From NCBI GenBank assembly GCA_965237855.1, contig CBDEGK010000003.1, forward strand, positions 372,001 to 436,000: 64,000 bases of DNA, given 5' to 3'. The notes beneath the pieces are model-generated. The model saw nothing but the letters and a program-made list of their open reading frames with translations, was not told the DNA's origin and did no database searches. The translations under genes and the position numbers were made by a program. Positions 7,618-16,815 of this stretch are shown one piece after another. Source of the stretch: CBDEGK01 sp965237855. Its GTDB lineage: Bacteria > Pseudomonadota > Gammaproteobacteria > Pseudomonadales > Halieaceae. Within the stretch, counting starts at the first letter, position 1; every line of letters begins with the position of its first letter.

Positions 7618-9084
7618 ATGTCTCAGGCAGAGCTTCAACTTGATCTGGTTATTTTCGGTGGCAACGGCGATCTCACCCTGCGCAAACTGCTGCCGGCACT
7701 GTATTACCTGGAAGCAGCGGGCCTGCTGGGCCAGCTTCGACATATTGTTGGCGTTGGCCGCACCGAGTTGGACACGGAGCGCTACCAAGAGTTGGTGGCG
7801 GAAAAGCTGCAATGCTATTTGCCGGAACGGGACTGGAACGCCAGCGTCTGGCAGCAATTTCAGCAAAGGCTGTCCTTCGTGGCCATGGATGTGACTGAAT
7901 CCACCCCCTTTCAGCAATTGGTGCTGGAAATGGACGAGCACATACCTACCATCTATTACCTGGCAACCCTGCCTTCCCTGTACGGCACCATCTGCGGAAA
8001 CCTGCAGGCCAGCGGCTGCCTCAACCGGGGCTCTCGAGTGGTGCTGGAAAAGCCCCTGGGCCACGACCTGGCATCGTGTCAGTCGATCAACCAGGCAGTG
8101 GCGCAGGTGTTCGAGGAATCCGCGACCTTTCGCATCGACCATTACCTGGGCAAGGAAACTGTGCAGAATCTGATTGCCCTGCGTTTTGGCAATCCGATGT
8201 TTTCTCACCTGTGGAATCACCAATACATCGACAATGTGCAGATCACCGTGGCGGAGAGTCTTGGGGTCGAGGGCCGGGGCAGCTATTACGCCGAGGTAGG
8301 GGCGCTGCGCGATATGGTGCAAAACCATCTGCTGCAGATTCTGTGCCTGGTGGCCATGGAGCCCCCCAACCGACTCGATGCAGATGCCATCCGCGACGAG
8401 AAGGTGAAAGTGCTGACCAGTTTGCAGGGGCTCGATTCTCAGAACATCAAAGACAACTCTGTTTCAGGCCAGTACACCGGCGGCGAGATTGAGGGCCAAT
8501 CGGTGCCGGGATTTCTCGATCAGCCGGAATACAAGGACAGCCAGCGCACAGAAACCTTTGTCGCCCTCAAGGCAGAGGTGACAAATTGGCGCTGGGCCGG
8601 TGTGCCTTTCTACCTGCGCACCGGCAAACGGCTGGCGGCGCGCTACTCGGAAATCGTCATTACCTTTAAACCCCAGGTACATTCAATTTTTCCCTTCAAT
8701 GCCGCGGAGGAGTTGAGCAATCAACTGGTGATGCGATTGCAACCCGAGGAGAACATCACACTCTACGCCATGAGCAAGTCGCCGGGCCTGGAGTCAGGCA
8801 TGAAGCTGCGGCCCACGGCGCTGGACCTTACCGGGCAGAGCAAACCCATCGGGCGCAGCAACGATGCCTACGAGAGACTGCTACTGGACGTCATCAACAA
8901 CGACCAAACCCTGTTTATGCGCCGCGACGAGGTGGAAAACGCCTGGCGCTGGGCTGACAGCATCATCGATGGCTGGCGAGAAGCTGGCCAGCAACCCAAG
9001 CTGTATAAATCGGGGTCTATGGGGCCCTCCGCGGCGACCAGCCTGATCGAACGAGATGGTCGCAGCTGGCACGAACCCACATGA
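7618..9084 (+). CDS. zwf: Glucose-6-phosphate 1-dehydrogenase
   Basis: Zwf oxidises glucose 6-phosphate to 6-phosphogluconolactone with NAD(P)+, the entry to the Entner-Doudoroff and pentose phosphate routes. The 488-residue protein has the N-terminal nucleotide-binding block FGGNGDLTLRKLLPALYYL (a G-N-G-D variant of the usual GxxGDL), the VVLEKPLGHDL segment, and the substrate/catalytic motif RIDHYLGKETVQNL. ATG at 7618 is preferred because GGGGT lies eight bases upstream; a GTG three codons earlier is possible. It heads the operon zwf-pgl-edd-glk, with a four-base overlap into pgl. Two palindromic sites upstream suggest control by two regulators. Confidence 0.96.
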   Translation: MSQAELQLDLVIFGGNGDLTLRKLLPALYYLEAAGLLGQLRHIVGVGRTELDTERYQELVAEKLQCYLPERDWNASVWQQFQQRLSFVAMDVTESTPFQQLVLEMDEHIPTIYYLATLPSLYGTICGNLQASGCLNRGSRVVLEKPLGHDLASCQSINQAVAQVFEESATFRIDHYLGKETVQNLIALRFGNPMFSHLWNHQYIDNVQITVAESLGVEGRGSYYAEVGALRDMVQNHLLQILCLVAMEPPNRLDADAIRDEKVKVLTSLQGLDSQNIKDNSVSGQYTGGEIEGQSVPGFLDQPEYKDSQRTETFVALKAEVTNWRWAGVPFYLRTGKRLAARYSEIVITFKPQVHSIFPFNAAEELSNQLVMRLQPEENITLYAMSKSPGLESGMKLRPTALDLTGQSKPIGRSNDAYERLLLDVINNDQTLFMRRDEVENAWRWADSIIDGWREAGQQPKLYKSGSMGPSAATSLIERDGRSWHEPT

Positions 9085-9716
9085 TGCCGCTTAACACCTA
9101 CACGGACCGGGACAGCTTGCGCCAAGCCCTGTGCGAGCGGATAAGCAGTGAACTGACAACGGCGATTGCCCGGCGCGGTTTGGCCTGGATGGCGGTCTCC
9201 GGTGGCAATACGCCGCTGCCACTGTTCAAACAGCTGAGTCAGCTACAATTACCCTGGGACAAAGTTCATATCACCCTGGCGGATGAGCGCCTGGTGCCTA
9301 ACGATCATCCCCGCAGTAATGAAAAGCTGGTGCGCGACACGCTGCTGCAGGGTCAGGCGGCGAGTGCACGCTTCTCACCGCTGCAGGACCTGGGCGATCG
9401 CAGCCTGGACCTGGTCTTACTCGGAATGGGAACCGACGGACATACCGCCTCGCTGTTCCCCGACGCAGCTGAGTTGGAACAGGCCCTCAGCACCGAAGCC
9501 TCAATTTGTGAACTGCGCCCCGCCAGCCAACCAGAGGCAAGATTGAGCTTGACCCCAGCCGCCTTCAGGGCTGCCGGGGCATTGATACTGCACATTGAGA
9601 GCCAGGAAAAGAAGCAAGTACTGGAGGCGGCACAACAACCTGGTGCCATCACAGAACTTCCCGTCCGGGTACTACTGGCTCCGAACTTACCACTGACCAT
9701 TTACTGGGCAAACTGA
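9081..9716 (+). CDS. pgl: 6-phosphogluconolactonase
   Basis: Pgl hydrolyses 6-phosphogluconolactone to 6-phosphogluconate. The 211-residue protein has the family blocks VSGGNTPLPLFKQL, ADERLVPNDHPRSN and LLGMGTDGHTASLFP, in the order found in the DevB/NagB-like lactonases, and normal length. Its start codon overlaps the zwf stop (ATGATG), indicating coupled translation. It is the second gene of zwf-pgl-edd-glk. Confidence 0.95.
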   Translation: MMPLNTYTDRDSLRQALCERISSELTTAIARRGLAWMAVSGGNTPLPLFKQLSQLQLPWDKVHITLADERLVPNDHPRSNEKLVRDTLLQGQAASARFSPLQDLGDRSLDLVLLGMGTDGHTASLFPDAAELEQALSTEASICELRPASQPEARLSLTPAAFRAAGALILHIESQEKKQVLEAAQQPGAITELPVRVLLAPNLPLTIYWAN

Positions 9717-9717
9717 C

Positions 9718-11535
9718 ATGACTAACGCAGCCATCGAAGAAATTACCGCACGGATTACCGAACGCAGTCGGGCCACCCGAACGCGCTACCTGCTACGCTG
9801 TGAACACATGCGCGGCCAGGGGCCCCAGCGGGGCAAGCTGTCCTGCAGCAACCTGGCGCACGGTTACGCCGCCTGCAGCGACACCGACAAGCAAGCCCTG
9901 CGCCTGACCGAGAGTGCCAATATCGCCATTGTCACCGCCTACAACGACATGTTGTCGGCTCACCAGCCACTGCAGCACTACCCCGATCTGATCAAGGAGA
10001 CCCTGCATAAGTGTGGCGTTACCGCACAGGTTGCGGGGGGCGTGCCCGCCATGTGTGACGGTGTTACCCAGGGTGATCCCGGCATGGAATTAAGCCTGTT
10101 CAGTCGCGATGTGATTGCCGCGGCAACGGCCATATCCCTCAGTCACAATATGTTCGACGGGGTCTTGTGCCTGGGGGTCTGCGACAAGATTGTGCCCGGC
10201 ATGTTGATCGGCGCACTGAGCTTTGGTCATCTGCCAACCATATTCATTCCCGCCGGCCCCATGCCCTCGGGTATAAGCAATAGTGAAAAAGCCAGTGTGC
10301 GCCAGCAATTCGCCCGCGGTGAAGTAGACAGTGATGCGCTGTTGGAGGCTGAAAGCGCCGCCTATCACAGCCCTGGCACCTGCACCTTCTACGGCACCGC
10401 CAACAGCAACCAGATGTTGATGGAAGCCATGGGGCTGCATATTCCCGGTGCGGCCTTCGAGGCGCCGGAGAGCGGTCTTCGACATGAGCTAACGGTGACA
10501 GCCGCCGAACAGATCAGCCGGATCACCAATCTCGGGCGCGATTATCGGCCCCTCTCACAGGTCGTCGATGAACGCTGTATTGTCAATGCCATCGTCACCC
10601 TGCTTGCGACCGGTGGCTCGACCAATCACTCGATCCACTGGGTCGCCGTGGCGGCGGCGGCGGGTATTCAGATCGATTGGCAAGATTTTGCCGAGCTTTC
10701 AGCGCAGACACCACTGTTGGCCCAGGTGTACCCCAATGGCAAGGCCGATGTGAATCAATTCCATCAATCGGGCGGCACGGCGTACATCCTGCGTCAGTTG
10801 CTGGACGGCGGTTTTATTCACGATGATGTCACCACCATGTATGGCGATGGCCTGTCAGCCTACACCCTGGCGCCGGTCCAGGATGAGCGGGGATTGCGCT
10901 GGCAGGCACCGGCAGAGTCCGCCCGCGACGACACGGTACTGCGGCCCTACGACAATGCGTTTCAGGACAGTGGCGGGCTGCAATTGCTGGAGGGCAACCT
11001 GGGCCGCTCAATCATAAAAATTTCGGCTGTAGCGAAAGAGCAGCGCAGCGTATCGGCACCCGCGGTGATCTTTGAGAGCCAGCAGGCACTGAAGACCGCT
11101 TACGATGCCGGGGAATTGAATCGGGATTTCGTCGCGGTCGTACGCGGTCAAGGACCCACCGCCAATGGCATGCCGGAATTGCATAAGCTCACCCCCTACC
11201 TGGCCAACCTGCAGGACCTGGGTTACAAGGTGGCATTGGTGACGGACGGCCGCATGTCCGGCGCCTCAGGTAAAGTGCCTGCGGCCATACATCTTTCACC
11301 CGAGGGAGCGAAGGGAGGCGCTATCGCCAAACTACAGGATGGTGACATGATCGAACTGAACGCTGACAGCGGACAACTCAATGTCCTACTCTCCACCGAG
11401 GAACTGGCGGACCGGGACTTCGCTGAACTAGATCTTGCCGATGCACAGTCAGGGCTGGGCCGGGAATTGTTTGGCAATATGCGGCAATGGTGCAGTGACC
11501 CCGAACAGGGTACCAGTTTCCTGATGCAAGGTTAG
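9718..11535 (+). CDS. edd: 6-phosphogluconate dehydratase
   Basis: Edd dehydrates 6-phosphogluconate to 2-keto-3-deoxy-6-phosphogluconate, the committed Entner-Doudoroff step. The protein is 605 residues, as expected, and belongs to the IlvD/Edd Fe-S dehydratases. Visible blocks are MCDGVTQGDPGMELSLFSRD, LGVCDKIVPGMLIG (iron-sulfur cysteine region), GTCTFYGTANSN and the C-terminal VTDGRMSGASGKVPAAIH. The ATG starts one base after the pgl stop. KDPG aldolase (eda), often nearby, is not in this window, so the second Entner-Doudoroff step must be encoded elsewhere. Confidence 0.96.
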   Translation: MTNAAIEEITARITERSRATRTRYLLRCEHMRGQGPQRGKLSCSNLAHGYAACSDTDKQALRLTESANIAIVTAYNDMLSAHQPLQHYPDLIKETLHKCGVTAQVAGGVPAMCDGVTQGDPGMELSLFSRDVIAAATAISLSHNMFDGVLCLGVCDKIVPGMLIGALSFGHLPTIFIPAGPMPSGISNSEKASVRQQFARGEVDSDALLEAESAAYHSPGTCTFYGTANSNQMLMEAMGLHIPGAAFEAPESGLRHELTVTAAEQISRITNLGRDYRPLSQVVDERCIVNAIVTLLATGGSTNHSIHWVAVAAAAGIQIDWQDFAELSAQTPLLAQVYPNGKADVNQFHQSGGTAYILRQLLDGGFIHDDVTTMYGDGLSAYTLAPVQDERGLRWQAPAESARDDTVLRPYDNAFQDSGGLQLLEGNLGRSIIKISAVAKEQRSVSAPAVIFESQQALKTAYDAGELNRDFVAVVRGQGPTANGMPELHKLTPYLANLQDLGYKVALVTDGRMSGASGKVPAAIHLSPEGAKGGAIAKLQDGDMIELNADSGQLNVLLSTEELADRDFAELDLADAQSGLGRELFGNMRQWCSDPEQGTSFLMQG

Positions 11536-11544
11536 ACTGGGAAT

Positions 11545-12492
11545 ATGAGCGAACAACAACATCGATTGGTAGCCGACGTCGGTGGCACCAATATGCGGAT
11601 CGCACGCTATGATCCGGCCCGCCAACAGTTGTCCGATGAGCGAACCCTGGCTTGTGCGGACTACGTGGGACCGGAGCAGGCGCTGTCCGCTTATTTTGAG
11701 ACGCTGGACTGCGCGCCACCGACCCAGGCCTGTCTCGCCATGGCCTCGCTTCCCTCAGAGGGTGACGAGATTCGCATGACCAACTTACCCTGGCGTTTTT
11801 CACGCGCTGCACTGGCACAAACGTTTTCATTCCAGCGTCTGGCAATCATCAACGACTTCCATGCGATCGGTCTGTCCCTACCTCACCTTGCTGCAAGGCA
11901 AGTGCATACACTTCGCTCAAACGCCTCGCCGCTAAACCGACATTTGCTGGCTATTGGTCCCGGCACCGGCCTTGGCGGTGTCGTGCTGACCGCCGGCGGT
12001 GAGATACTGCCCAGCGAGCCCGGGCACGCGGGTCTGTCACCCGGCAACGAGCTGGAGCTAGAGCTGTTTGCTTCTCTGCAACCGCAGCACGGTGAAATCT
12101 ATGCCGAGCTGCTGCTGTCGGGCCCGGGCATACTTCGCCTGTATCGCAGCCTGGCGAGGATAGGTGGTCAGCAAGCCTGCGCCGACTCTGCGGAGGAGAT
12201 CACCCGCTTGGCGGAGCAGGGTGATCAACTGGCGACGGAGTCTATGCTGATGTTTTGCGCCCTGCTGGGTTCGGCCACCGGTGACATGGTGACCAGCACT
12301 GGCGCGCTGGGGGGCGTTTACCTGGCCGGGGGCATCATTCCACGCATTGTCCCGATACTGGAGCGCAGTGATTTCCTGGCACGGTTGGCAAACAAACACG
12401 CCCAACGCGACAACCTGGAGAAGTTGGGAGTATCCATTATCAGGGAGCCACAACCCGGCTTGCTCGGCGCGGCCCACTATAGCTTCAACTAA
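11545..12492 (+). CDS. glk: Glucokinase
   Basis: Glk phosphorylates glucose with ATP, feeding zwf. The 315-residue protein carries the phosphate-binding block VADVGGTNMRIARYD at the N-terminus and GPGTGLGGVVL in the middle, typical of the bacterial Glk family (not the ROK group, since the ROK cysteine motif is absent). It is the last gene of the zwf-pgl-edd-glk operon. The stop overlaps the stop of the convergent gene at 12489 by four bases, and there is no separate terminator between them. Confidence 0.95.
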   Translation: MSEQQHRLVADVGGTNMRIARYDPARQQLSDERTLACADYVGPEQALSAYFETLDCAPPTQACLAMASLPSEGDEIRMTNLPWRFSRAALAQTFSFQRLAIINDFHAIGLSLPHLAARQVHTLRSNASPLNRHLLAIGPGTGLGGVVLTAGGEILPSEPGHAGLSPGNELELELFASLQPQHGEIYAELLLSGPGILRLYRSLARIGGQQACADSAEEITRLAEQGDQLATESMLMFCALLGSATGDMVTSTGALGGVYLAGGIIPRIVPILERSDFLARLANKHAQRDNLEKLGVSIIREPQPGLLGAAHYSFN

Positions 12493-13193
12493 CCCTTTTT
12501 TGCTTTATCCAGGCTTTTGCGTAGGCGGCTGGCCGCCGAAGTGGCCCAGCGCCGCACATCGTTCCACACCGTCACCGAATTGGTGGGCGTGGTCATGCGG
12601 TTAATGGAGCCGCCGCTGGAGGTATTGATCTTGCGGCGGTCCTCGGCGTAAGCCAGCACCGCACCCGACTCACTGTCTAATAGCTCCAGGATCAGCGTCG
12701 CCTCACCGATGTGGCTCATATAAACCGAACTGCGCCCGATATGCTCCGGAGGAACCGCCGACACAATATCTACCACCGCACCCAGCACCAGAATGGTATC
12801 TGGCCCAGGTTGATCGACAATGTCAAAGTGCTTGCTCCTCTCCATCTGTTTCATGAACGCTTCACCGACCACCTCTTTGAATTTCTGGCGCTCAGATTCG
12901 GCGACACCAAATTCCTGCTTGGAGCTGGTGGAGCGAGTGGTGCTGCGATAAGCCCTGGTCTCGCCGACATCGCGAAACTCAAATTCGGCCTCGCCGAACA
13001 TCAATTTGGAATAGCGAGCAATATCGGCGTCCGGGTGAACCCAGGTATCCTTGAATCTACTGCGTTTGACCTTTTCCATCTCGTCCATCACCGCCTCGGC
13101 ACTCTCCCCGATGACGAGCTGTTCATCGGTCTGGGCTTGCGCCAGGCCAAAGCTGAGCAACAGTCCGCAAACAAGCAAAAAGTGTTTTTTCAT
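12489..13193 (-). CDS. Exported protein of unknown function, DUF3313-like
   Basis: A 234-residue protein with a clear signal peptide (MKKHFLLVCGLLLSFGLAQA). The start at 13193 is chosen because GAGGGAATTGCT precedes that ATG; the open frame extends 18 codons upstream without such a site. The mature protein has a HPDADIARYSKLMFGEAEFEF segment, a central predicted alpha/beta domain and ends in a lysine-rich helix. The pattern (LELLDSESGAVLAYAEDRR near the C-terminus) resembles DUF3313-type envelope proteins, but this is a resemblance by eye. No cysteine follows the signal peptide, so it is probably periplasmic and not a lipoprotein. Confidence 0.75.
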   Translation of the reverse strand: MKKHFLLVCGLLLSFGLAQAQTDEQLVIGESAEAVMDEMEKVKRSRFKDTWVHPDADIARYSKLMFGEAEFEFRDVGETRAYRSTTRSTSSKQEFGVAESERQKFKEVVGEAFMKQMERSKHFDIVDQPGPDTILVLGAVVDIVSAVPPEHIGRSSVYMSHIGEATLILELLDSESGAVLAYAEDRRKINTSSGGSINRMTTPTNSVTVWNDVRRWATSAASRLRKSLDKAKKG

Positions 13194-13259
13194 AGCAATT
13201 CCCTCGTAGTGATAGGCCAGGTCTAGTGAGACCTGAAATACCGTCAAGCCGAGAAGTTC

Positions 13260-14309
13260 TCAAGCCCTCGGCGCGGTGCTCTCCCTGACAACCAGCTGAT
13301 AGGGCAATAGTATTTCATGATCAACGGGCGGCTCTCCGGCCAGGACGCCCAACATCACCTGCATCAAGTTTTCGCCAATACGATTGCGGGGCTGATGAAT
13401 CGTGGTCAGGGGAGGATCACAGTAATCTGCAAAACGAATATCATCGAAACCCACCACCGAGATATCTGCCGGCACAGACAAGCCGACAGATTTGATGGCC
13501 TTGATCGCGCCGATGGCCATCTCGTCATTGGCAACAAATACCGCTTCGGGGCGGCCCTCCCGGCCTAGCAACAGATTCATTGCCTCGGCGCCAGAGCGCA
13601 AGCTGAAATCACCCTGCACTTCTATCTGCGAGTCGGCACTGATACCCGCTTCCTCAAGGGCCTGTTCATAGCCCGCGCGTCGCTCAGCGCATATGGGAAA
13701 TTCTTCGGGCCCATCAATATAGGCAATGCGGCGATGGCCCAGCTGCAACAGGTGTTGTGCAGCCTCATGGGCGGCAGCGCGGTTATCAATTCGCACCACC
13801 GGCACATCAATAGGTCCGTAGTACTCACAGGCCATTACCAGGGGGGGCCAATGAGGGTCTGGCTCGCTCTGATCGACTGCCAGCTCAAAAGGCAGGCTTC
13901 GGCTCAGGGAAATCACCCCGTCTGCCTGTTTCTGCATGACCAGGTTGACGTATGCCTGTTCCCGCTCGGCCTGCTCCTGTATATCGCCCAACAGTATTCG
14001 GTACTGATGACTGTGGGCAATGCGCTCTATGCCCTGGATGATGTTGGAGTAAAACGGGTTGGAGATATCCGGCACCAATACCACCACGGTATTCGTGCGC
14101 CGGCGCCGCAGGTTGCGTGCCATGGCATTGGCCACGTAACCCGTTTCCACCACCGCGGACATCACCTTGTTGCGGGTAGGTTCCGCGACCTTGTCCGGGG
14201 TGGCAAGTGCCCGGGATACGGTGGCCGTGGAGACACCCGCCACCCGCGCGACGTCCTTGATAGATGCGCGTTGGTCAGGCGGCACCTTTAAATTCCTCTT
14301 CCGCTGCAC
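13260..14309 (-). CDS. LacI-family transcriptional regulator
   Basis: A 349-residue repressor. The N-terminal helix-turn-helix is ASIKDVARVAGVSTATVSRAL, followed by the hinge region MARNLRRRRTNTVVVLVPDISNPF and a periplasmic-binding-protein-like sugar-binding domain (ISVVGFDDIRFADYCDPPLTTI). A 14-bp near-palindrome with central CG, the LacI-family layout, lies 42 bp upstream of its start, and related copies occur upstream of two sulfatases and of the oxidoreductase/zwf pair. It is therefore the most likely regulator of the sulfatase, sugar-oxidoreductase and Entner-Doudoroff genes, with self-control. The effector is unknown. Confidence 0.92.
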   Translation of the reverse strand: MQRKRNLKVPPDQRASIKDVARVAGVSTATVSRALATPDKVAEPTRNKVMSAVVETGYVANAMARNLRRRRTNTVVVLVPDISNPFYSNIIQGIERIAHSHQYRILLGDIQEQAEREQAYVNLVMQKQADGVISLSRSLPFELAVDQSEPDPHWPPLVMACEYYGPIDVPVVRIDNRAAAHEAAQHLLQLGHRRIAYIDGPEEFPICAERRAGYEQALEEAGISADSQIEVQGDFSLRSGAEAMNLLLGREGRPEAVFVANDEMAIGAIKAIKSVGLSVPADISVVGFDDIRFADYCDPPLTTIHQPRNRIGENLMQVMLGVLAGEPPVDHEILLPYQLVVRESTAPRA

Positions 14310-14350
14310 TGCTCATAGATGGGACACGATCTCCGACTTGGAAGTGGCAA

Positions 14351-14364
14351 AGTAATCGTTTACA
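14351..14364. promoter_or_regulatory. LacI-type operator upstream of the regulator gene
   Basis: AGTAATCGTTTACA is the reverse-oriented form of the 7528 site (expected TGTAATCGTTTACA) with one mismatch. It lies between the regulator and the divergent TMEM220-like gene, consistent with autoregulation. Confidence 0.7.
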
Positions 14365-14388
14365 TTGCGCCTGTCCACCGGAGTTGCC

Positions 14389-14760
14389 ATGCGCTATCTG
14401 AATATCGTGTTCCTGCTCGCCTTCCTGCTGTCAGTACTGGTGCAATTCAACGACCCCGATCCCTGGACCTGGTCACTGCTGTACGCCGCTGCAGCGGCCA
14501 GCTGCCTGGCCTACCATGTTGGGCGGCTAACCTGGCAGTTTGCCGCGCTGCTCGGCGTCATCGCCACGGGTTGGTGCCTGTGGCTGTTGCCACAGTTTCT
14601 GGGCCAGGTCAGTCCCGCCGCCATATTCGAATCGCTGAGCATGAAAACTCAAGCGGTGGAAGAGGCGCGTGAGGCCGGCGGTACTCTGCTGGTGGCCCTG
14701 TGGATGTCGGTCCTGGGAGTTAGCTGCCTACGCTCAAGCCGCAGCAAACAGCAGGCTTAG
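14389..14760 (+). CDS. TMEM220-family membrane protein
   Basis: A 123-residue protein with four likely transmembrane helices. The N-terminal VQFNDPDPWTWSLLYAAAA matches the conserved FNDPDP-W signature of the TMEM220 family, whose function is unknown. ATG at 14389 has GGAG six bases upstream; a TTG eight codons earlier is less likely. It is divergent from the LacI-type regulator and shares the operator at 14351, so it may be co-regulated. Its C-terminus converges with and overlaps the end of the histidine kinase gene by 27 bp. Confidence 0.75.
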   Translation: MRYLNIVFLLAFLLSVLVQFNDPDPWTWSLLYAAAAASCLAYHVGRLTWQFAALLGVIATGWCLWLLPQFLGQVSPAAIFESLSMKTQAVEEAREAGGTLLVALWMSVLGVSCLRSSRSKQQA

Positions 14761-16119
14761 GCTGAAACCCCGTTGCCCGTCCTGGGGTGATAAATCTAAG
14801 GCCACGCCGTGTCGGTCGGCGACGCGCTGTACGATCGACAAACCCAGGCCAGCACCGGTACCCGCGCTGCCAGGCAGCCGGTAGAAACGCTGCCGAAGCT
14901 GATCGAAATGGTGCTGAGAGATCGGCTCGCAATCGTTGCTCAATTGCAGGCAAACGCCACCCTTCGCCAACTCCAACTCGACTGACACTTCACTGCCCGG
15001 TGTGGCGTAACGAAAGGCATTTATCAGGGCATTGCGCAACAGGATCGCCAGGGACTCCCGCTCCGCTGATACCATCAGCGCGGAGCCATCAGAGAAATTA
15101 AAGCTGAGGTCGCCGTCCACCGCTATATGAGCCGTCTCTGCGATAACCTCGGATAAGAGTGATCGCAGCTCCACTGCTTCTGTCTGAATGCCAACTCCAG
15201 GATCCAGTCGCGCCAGGGTGAGCAATTGTTCAACTGTATGGGAGGCGCGATCAACCCGAGCGGCAATCCTCTCGAGCATACGTCGACTGTTCTCATCCAC
15301 CGCCTGTCGTTGGCACAATTGAACCTCGGTCTTAATGGCAGCCAGTGGCGTTTGTAACTCATGTGCCGCGTTGGCAGTAAAACGCTGTTCACTTTCCAGC
15401 GCTTCACCGAGCTGGCCTAGCAACTCATTGAGAGACTCCACCACCGGGGTAATTTCTTCCGGTACTCCCTCTTGCTCGATCGGCTCCATCAACTTGGGAT
15501 TGCGTTGGCCAATTTGCTGGGCCAATAATTCAAGCGGACGCAAACCGCGCGAAACACCGAAATAGAGAACAATGACCGTCAGCGGTAGAACGATCAACAG
15601 GGGAAAAACAGCACGACCAAAAGCCTGGAAGATAGCCCAGCGAGCACGATCCATATCAATCCCCACCAGCAGCCACAAATCATTCTCCGCGTGGTGACGC
15701 ACCAGGATACGCCAGCCACTCTCACCCTCGGGATCGCGCTGAAAGGCAAACCCCTCTCTTTCCGGATGATTGAACCGCGGCGAGGCTTCCAGGCTGGCGA
15801 TCAAGGTGTCCCGGTGCCAGATGTTAAGCGCTGGCGACAGATCTTCTCCCTGCGGGCCCTGGATCGTCATGGGCAAATTGTCAGCTTGCAGCGCTTCATG
15901 AAGCCAGGGATAGGCCTCGCTGAGTTGATCTTCTTCAGCGCCGGCAAATATCTGGGTCATGTAGTAGACGAGGTCAGAGTACTGAGTGAGTTGGCGGTCC
16001 ACTTGATCGATGAACACCCGGGAGGAGGCCAGCACCGTCAGAATAGCCGAGCTGATCCAGGCAAACAGCATCAGCAGCAGCAGAATCAAAATGAGTCGTT
16101 TGCGAAGCGACGTGGTCAT
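14734..16119 (-). CDS. Two-component sensor histidine kinase
   Basis: A 461-residue inner-membrane kinase. A first helix lies near residues 9-30, then a periplasmic sensor domain, a second helix near 180-200 and a HAMP-like linker. The H-box is ANAAHELQTPLAAIKTE, the N-box is LLRNALINAFRYA and the G-box is GTGAGLGLSIVQRVADRHG. The domain order and the OmpR-type partner resemble the QseC/PmrB/TctE group. Its start overlaps the stop of the response-regulator gene as ATGA, so the pair is translated together. The signal sensed is not visible. Confidence 0.92.
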   Translation of the reverse strand: MTTSLRKRLILILLLLMLFAWISSAILTVLASSRVFIDQVDRQLTQYSDLVYYMTQIFAGAEEDQLSEAYPWLHEALQADNLPMTIQGPQGEDLSPALNIWHRDTLIASLEASPRFNHPEREGFAFQRDPEGESGWRILVRHHAENDLWLLVGIDMDRARWAIFQAFGRAVFPLLIVLPLTVIVLYFGVSRGLRPLELLAQQIGQRNPKLMEPIEQEGVPEEITPVVESLNELLGQLGEALESEQRFTANAAHELQTPLAAIKTEVQLCQRQAVDENSRRMLERIAARVDRASHTVEQLLTLARLDPGVGIQTEAVELRSLLSEVIAETAHIAVDGDLSFNFSDGSALMVSAERESLAILLRNALINAFRYATPGSEVSVELELAKGGVCLQLSNDCEPISQHHFDQLRQRFYRLPGSAGTGAGLGLSIVQRVADRHGVALDLSPQDGQRGFSLSLLFAAA

Positions 16120-16772
16120 GGGTTTACCCGGTAGCCAACACCGCGCATAGTTTGAATCAACTCGGCGCCGAATTGTTTGCGCAGGCGCGACACGTACACC
16201 TCTACCGTGTTGGAGCCGACCTCCTCGCCCCAGGAGTAGATGCCCTCCTCCAGCCGGGCCCGGGATACAAATCGGCCGAGGTTACGCAACAGAATTTCCA
16301 GGATTGCAAACTCGCGTGCAGTCAGGTCGACCAACTCGCCCTTAAACTCGACCGTGTGGTTACTGGGATCAACTACCAATTCACCTGTCTCCAGCAAGGT
16401 CGCCTTAATATTGGAACGGCGCCGCAACAACGAGCGCACTCTCGCGAAAAGCTCGTCAATTTCAAAAGGCTTGGTGAGATAGTCATCAGCGCCGCTGTCC
16501 AAGCCATCAACCTTATCTTGTAGTGTATTGCGCGCTGTTAACAACAGTACCGGGATATCGAGCTTGTCCTGTCGAATCTGCCGCAGCACCTGGATGCCTG
16601 GCACTTCCGGCAGGCCCAGGTCGAGAATGACCAGGTCGTAGGGCGTGCTGGCTAACGTGCTACGCACCTGGGCGCCGGAGAGCAGCCAGTCTACCGCGTA
16701 GTGCTCCAGCTTCAGGGCCGCCTCCAGCGACTCACCGAGCTGATTGTCGTCTTCGACAAGAAGAATTCTCAT
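16116..16772 (-). CDS. OmpR-family response regulator
   Basis: A 218-residue DNA-binding response regulator. The receiver domain starts MRILLVEDDNQLGESL, has the phosphoacceptor aspartate in DLVILDLGLPEVPG and the conserved lysine in DDYLTKPFEIDELFARV. The C-terminal winged helix ends SRLRKQFGAELIQTMRGVGYR, typical of the OmpR/PhoB family (QseB/PmrA-like). It is the first gene of the pair with the histidine kinase. The genes it controls cannot be told from this window. Confidence 0.93.
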   Translation of the reverse strand: MRILLVEDDNQLGESLEAALKLEHYAVDWLLSGAQVRSTLASTPYDLVILDLGLPEVPGIQVLRQIRQDKLDIPVLLLTARNTLQDKVDGLDSGADDYLTKPFEIDELFARVRSLLRRRSNIKATLLETGELVVDPSNHTVEFKGELVDLTAREFAILEILLRNLGRFVSRARLEEGIYSWGEEVGSNTVEVYVSRLRKQFGAELIQTMRGVGYRVNP

Positions 16773-16815
16773 GACTAAAACTTAGCACGTATAAATGAAA
16801 TAGTGCTGAATTTGA

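Noticed and set aside
10090..10485. Minus-strand frame of 131 codons inside edd
   Set aside because: Antisense to a conserved enzyme; composition is that of a shadow frame in high-GC DNA.
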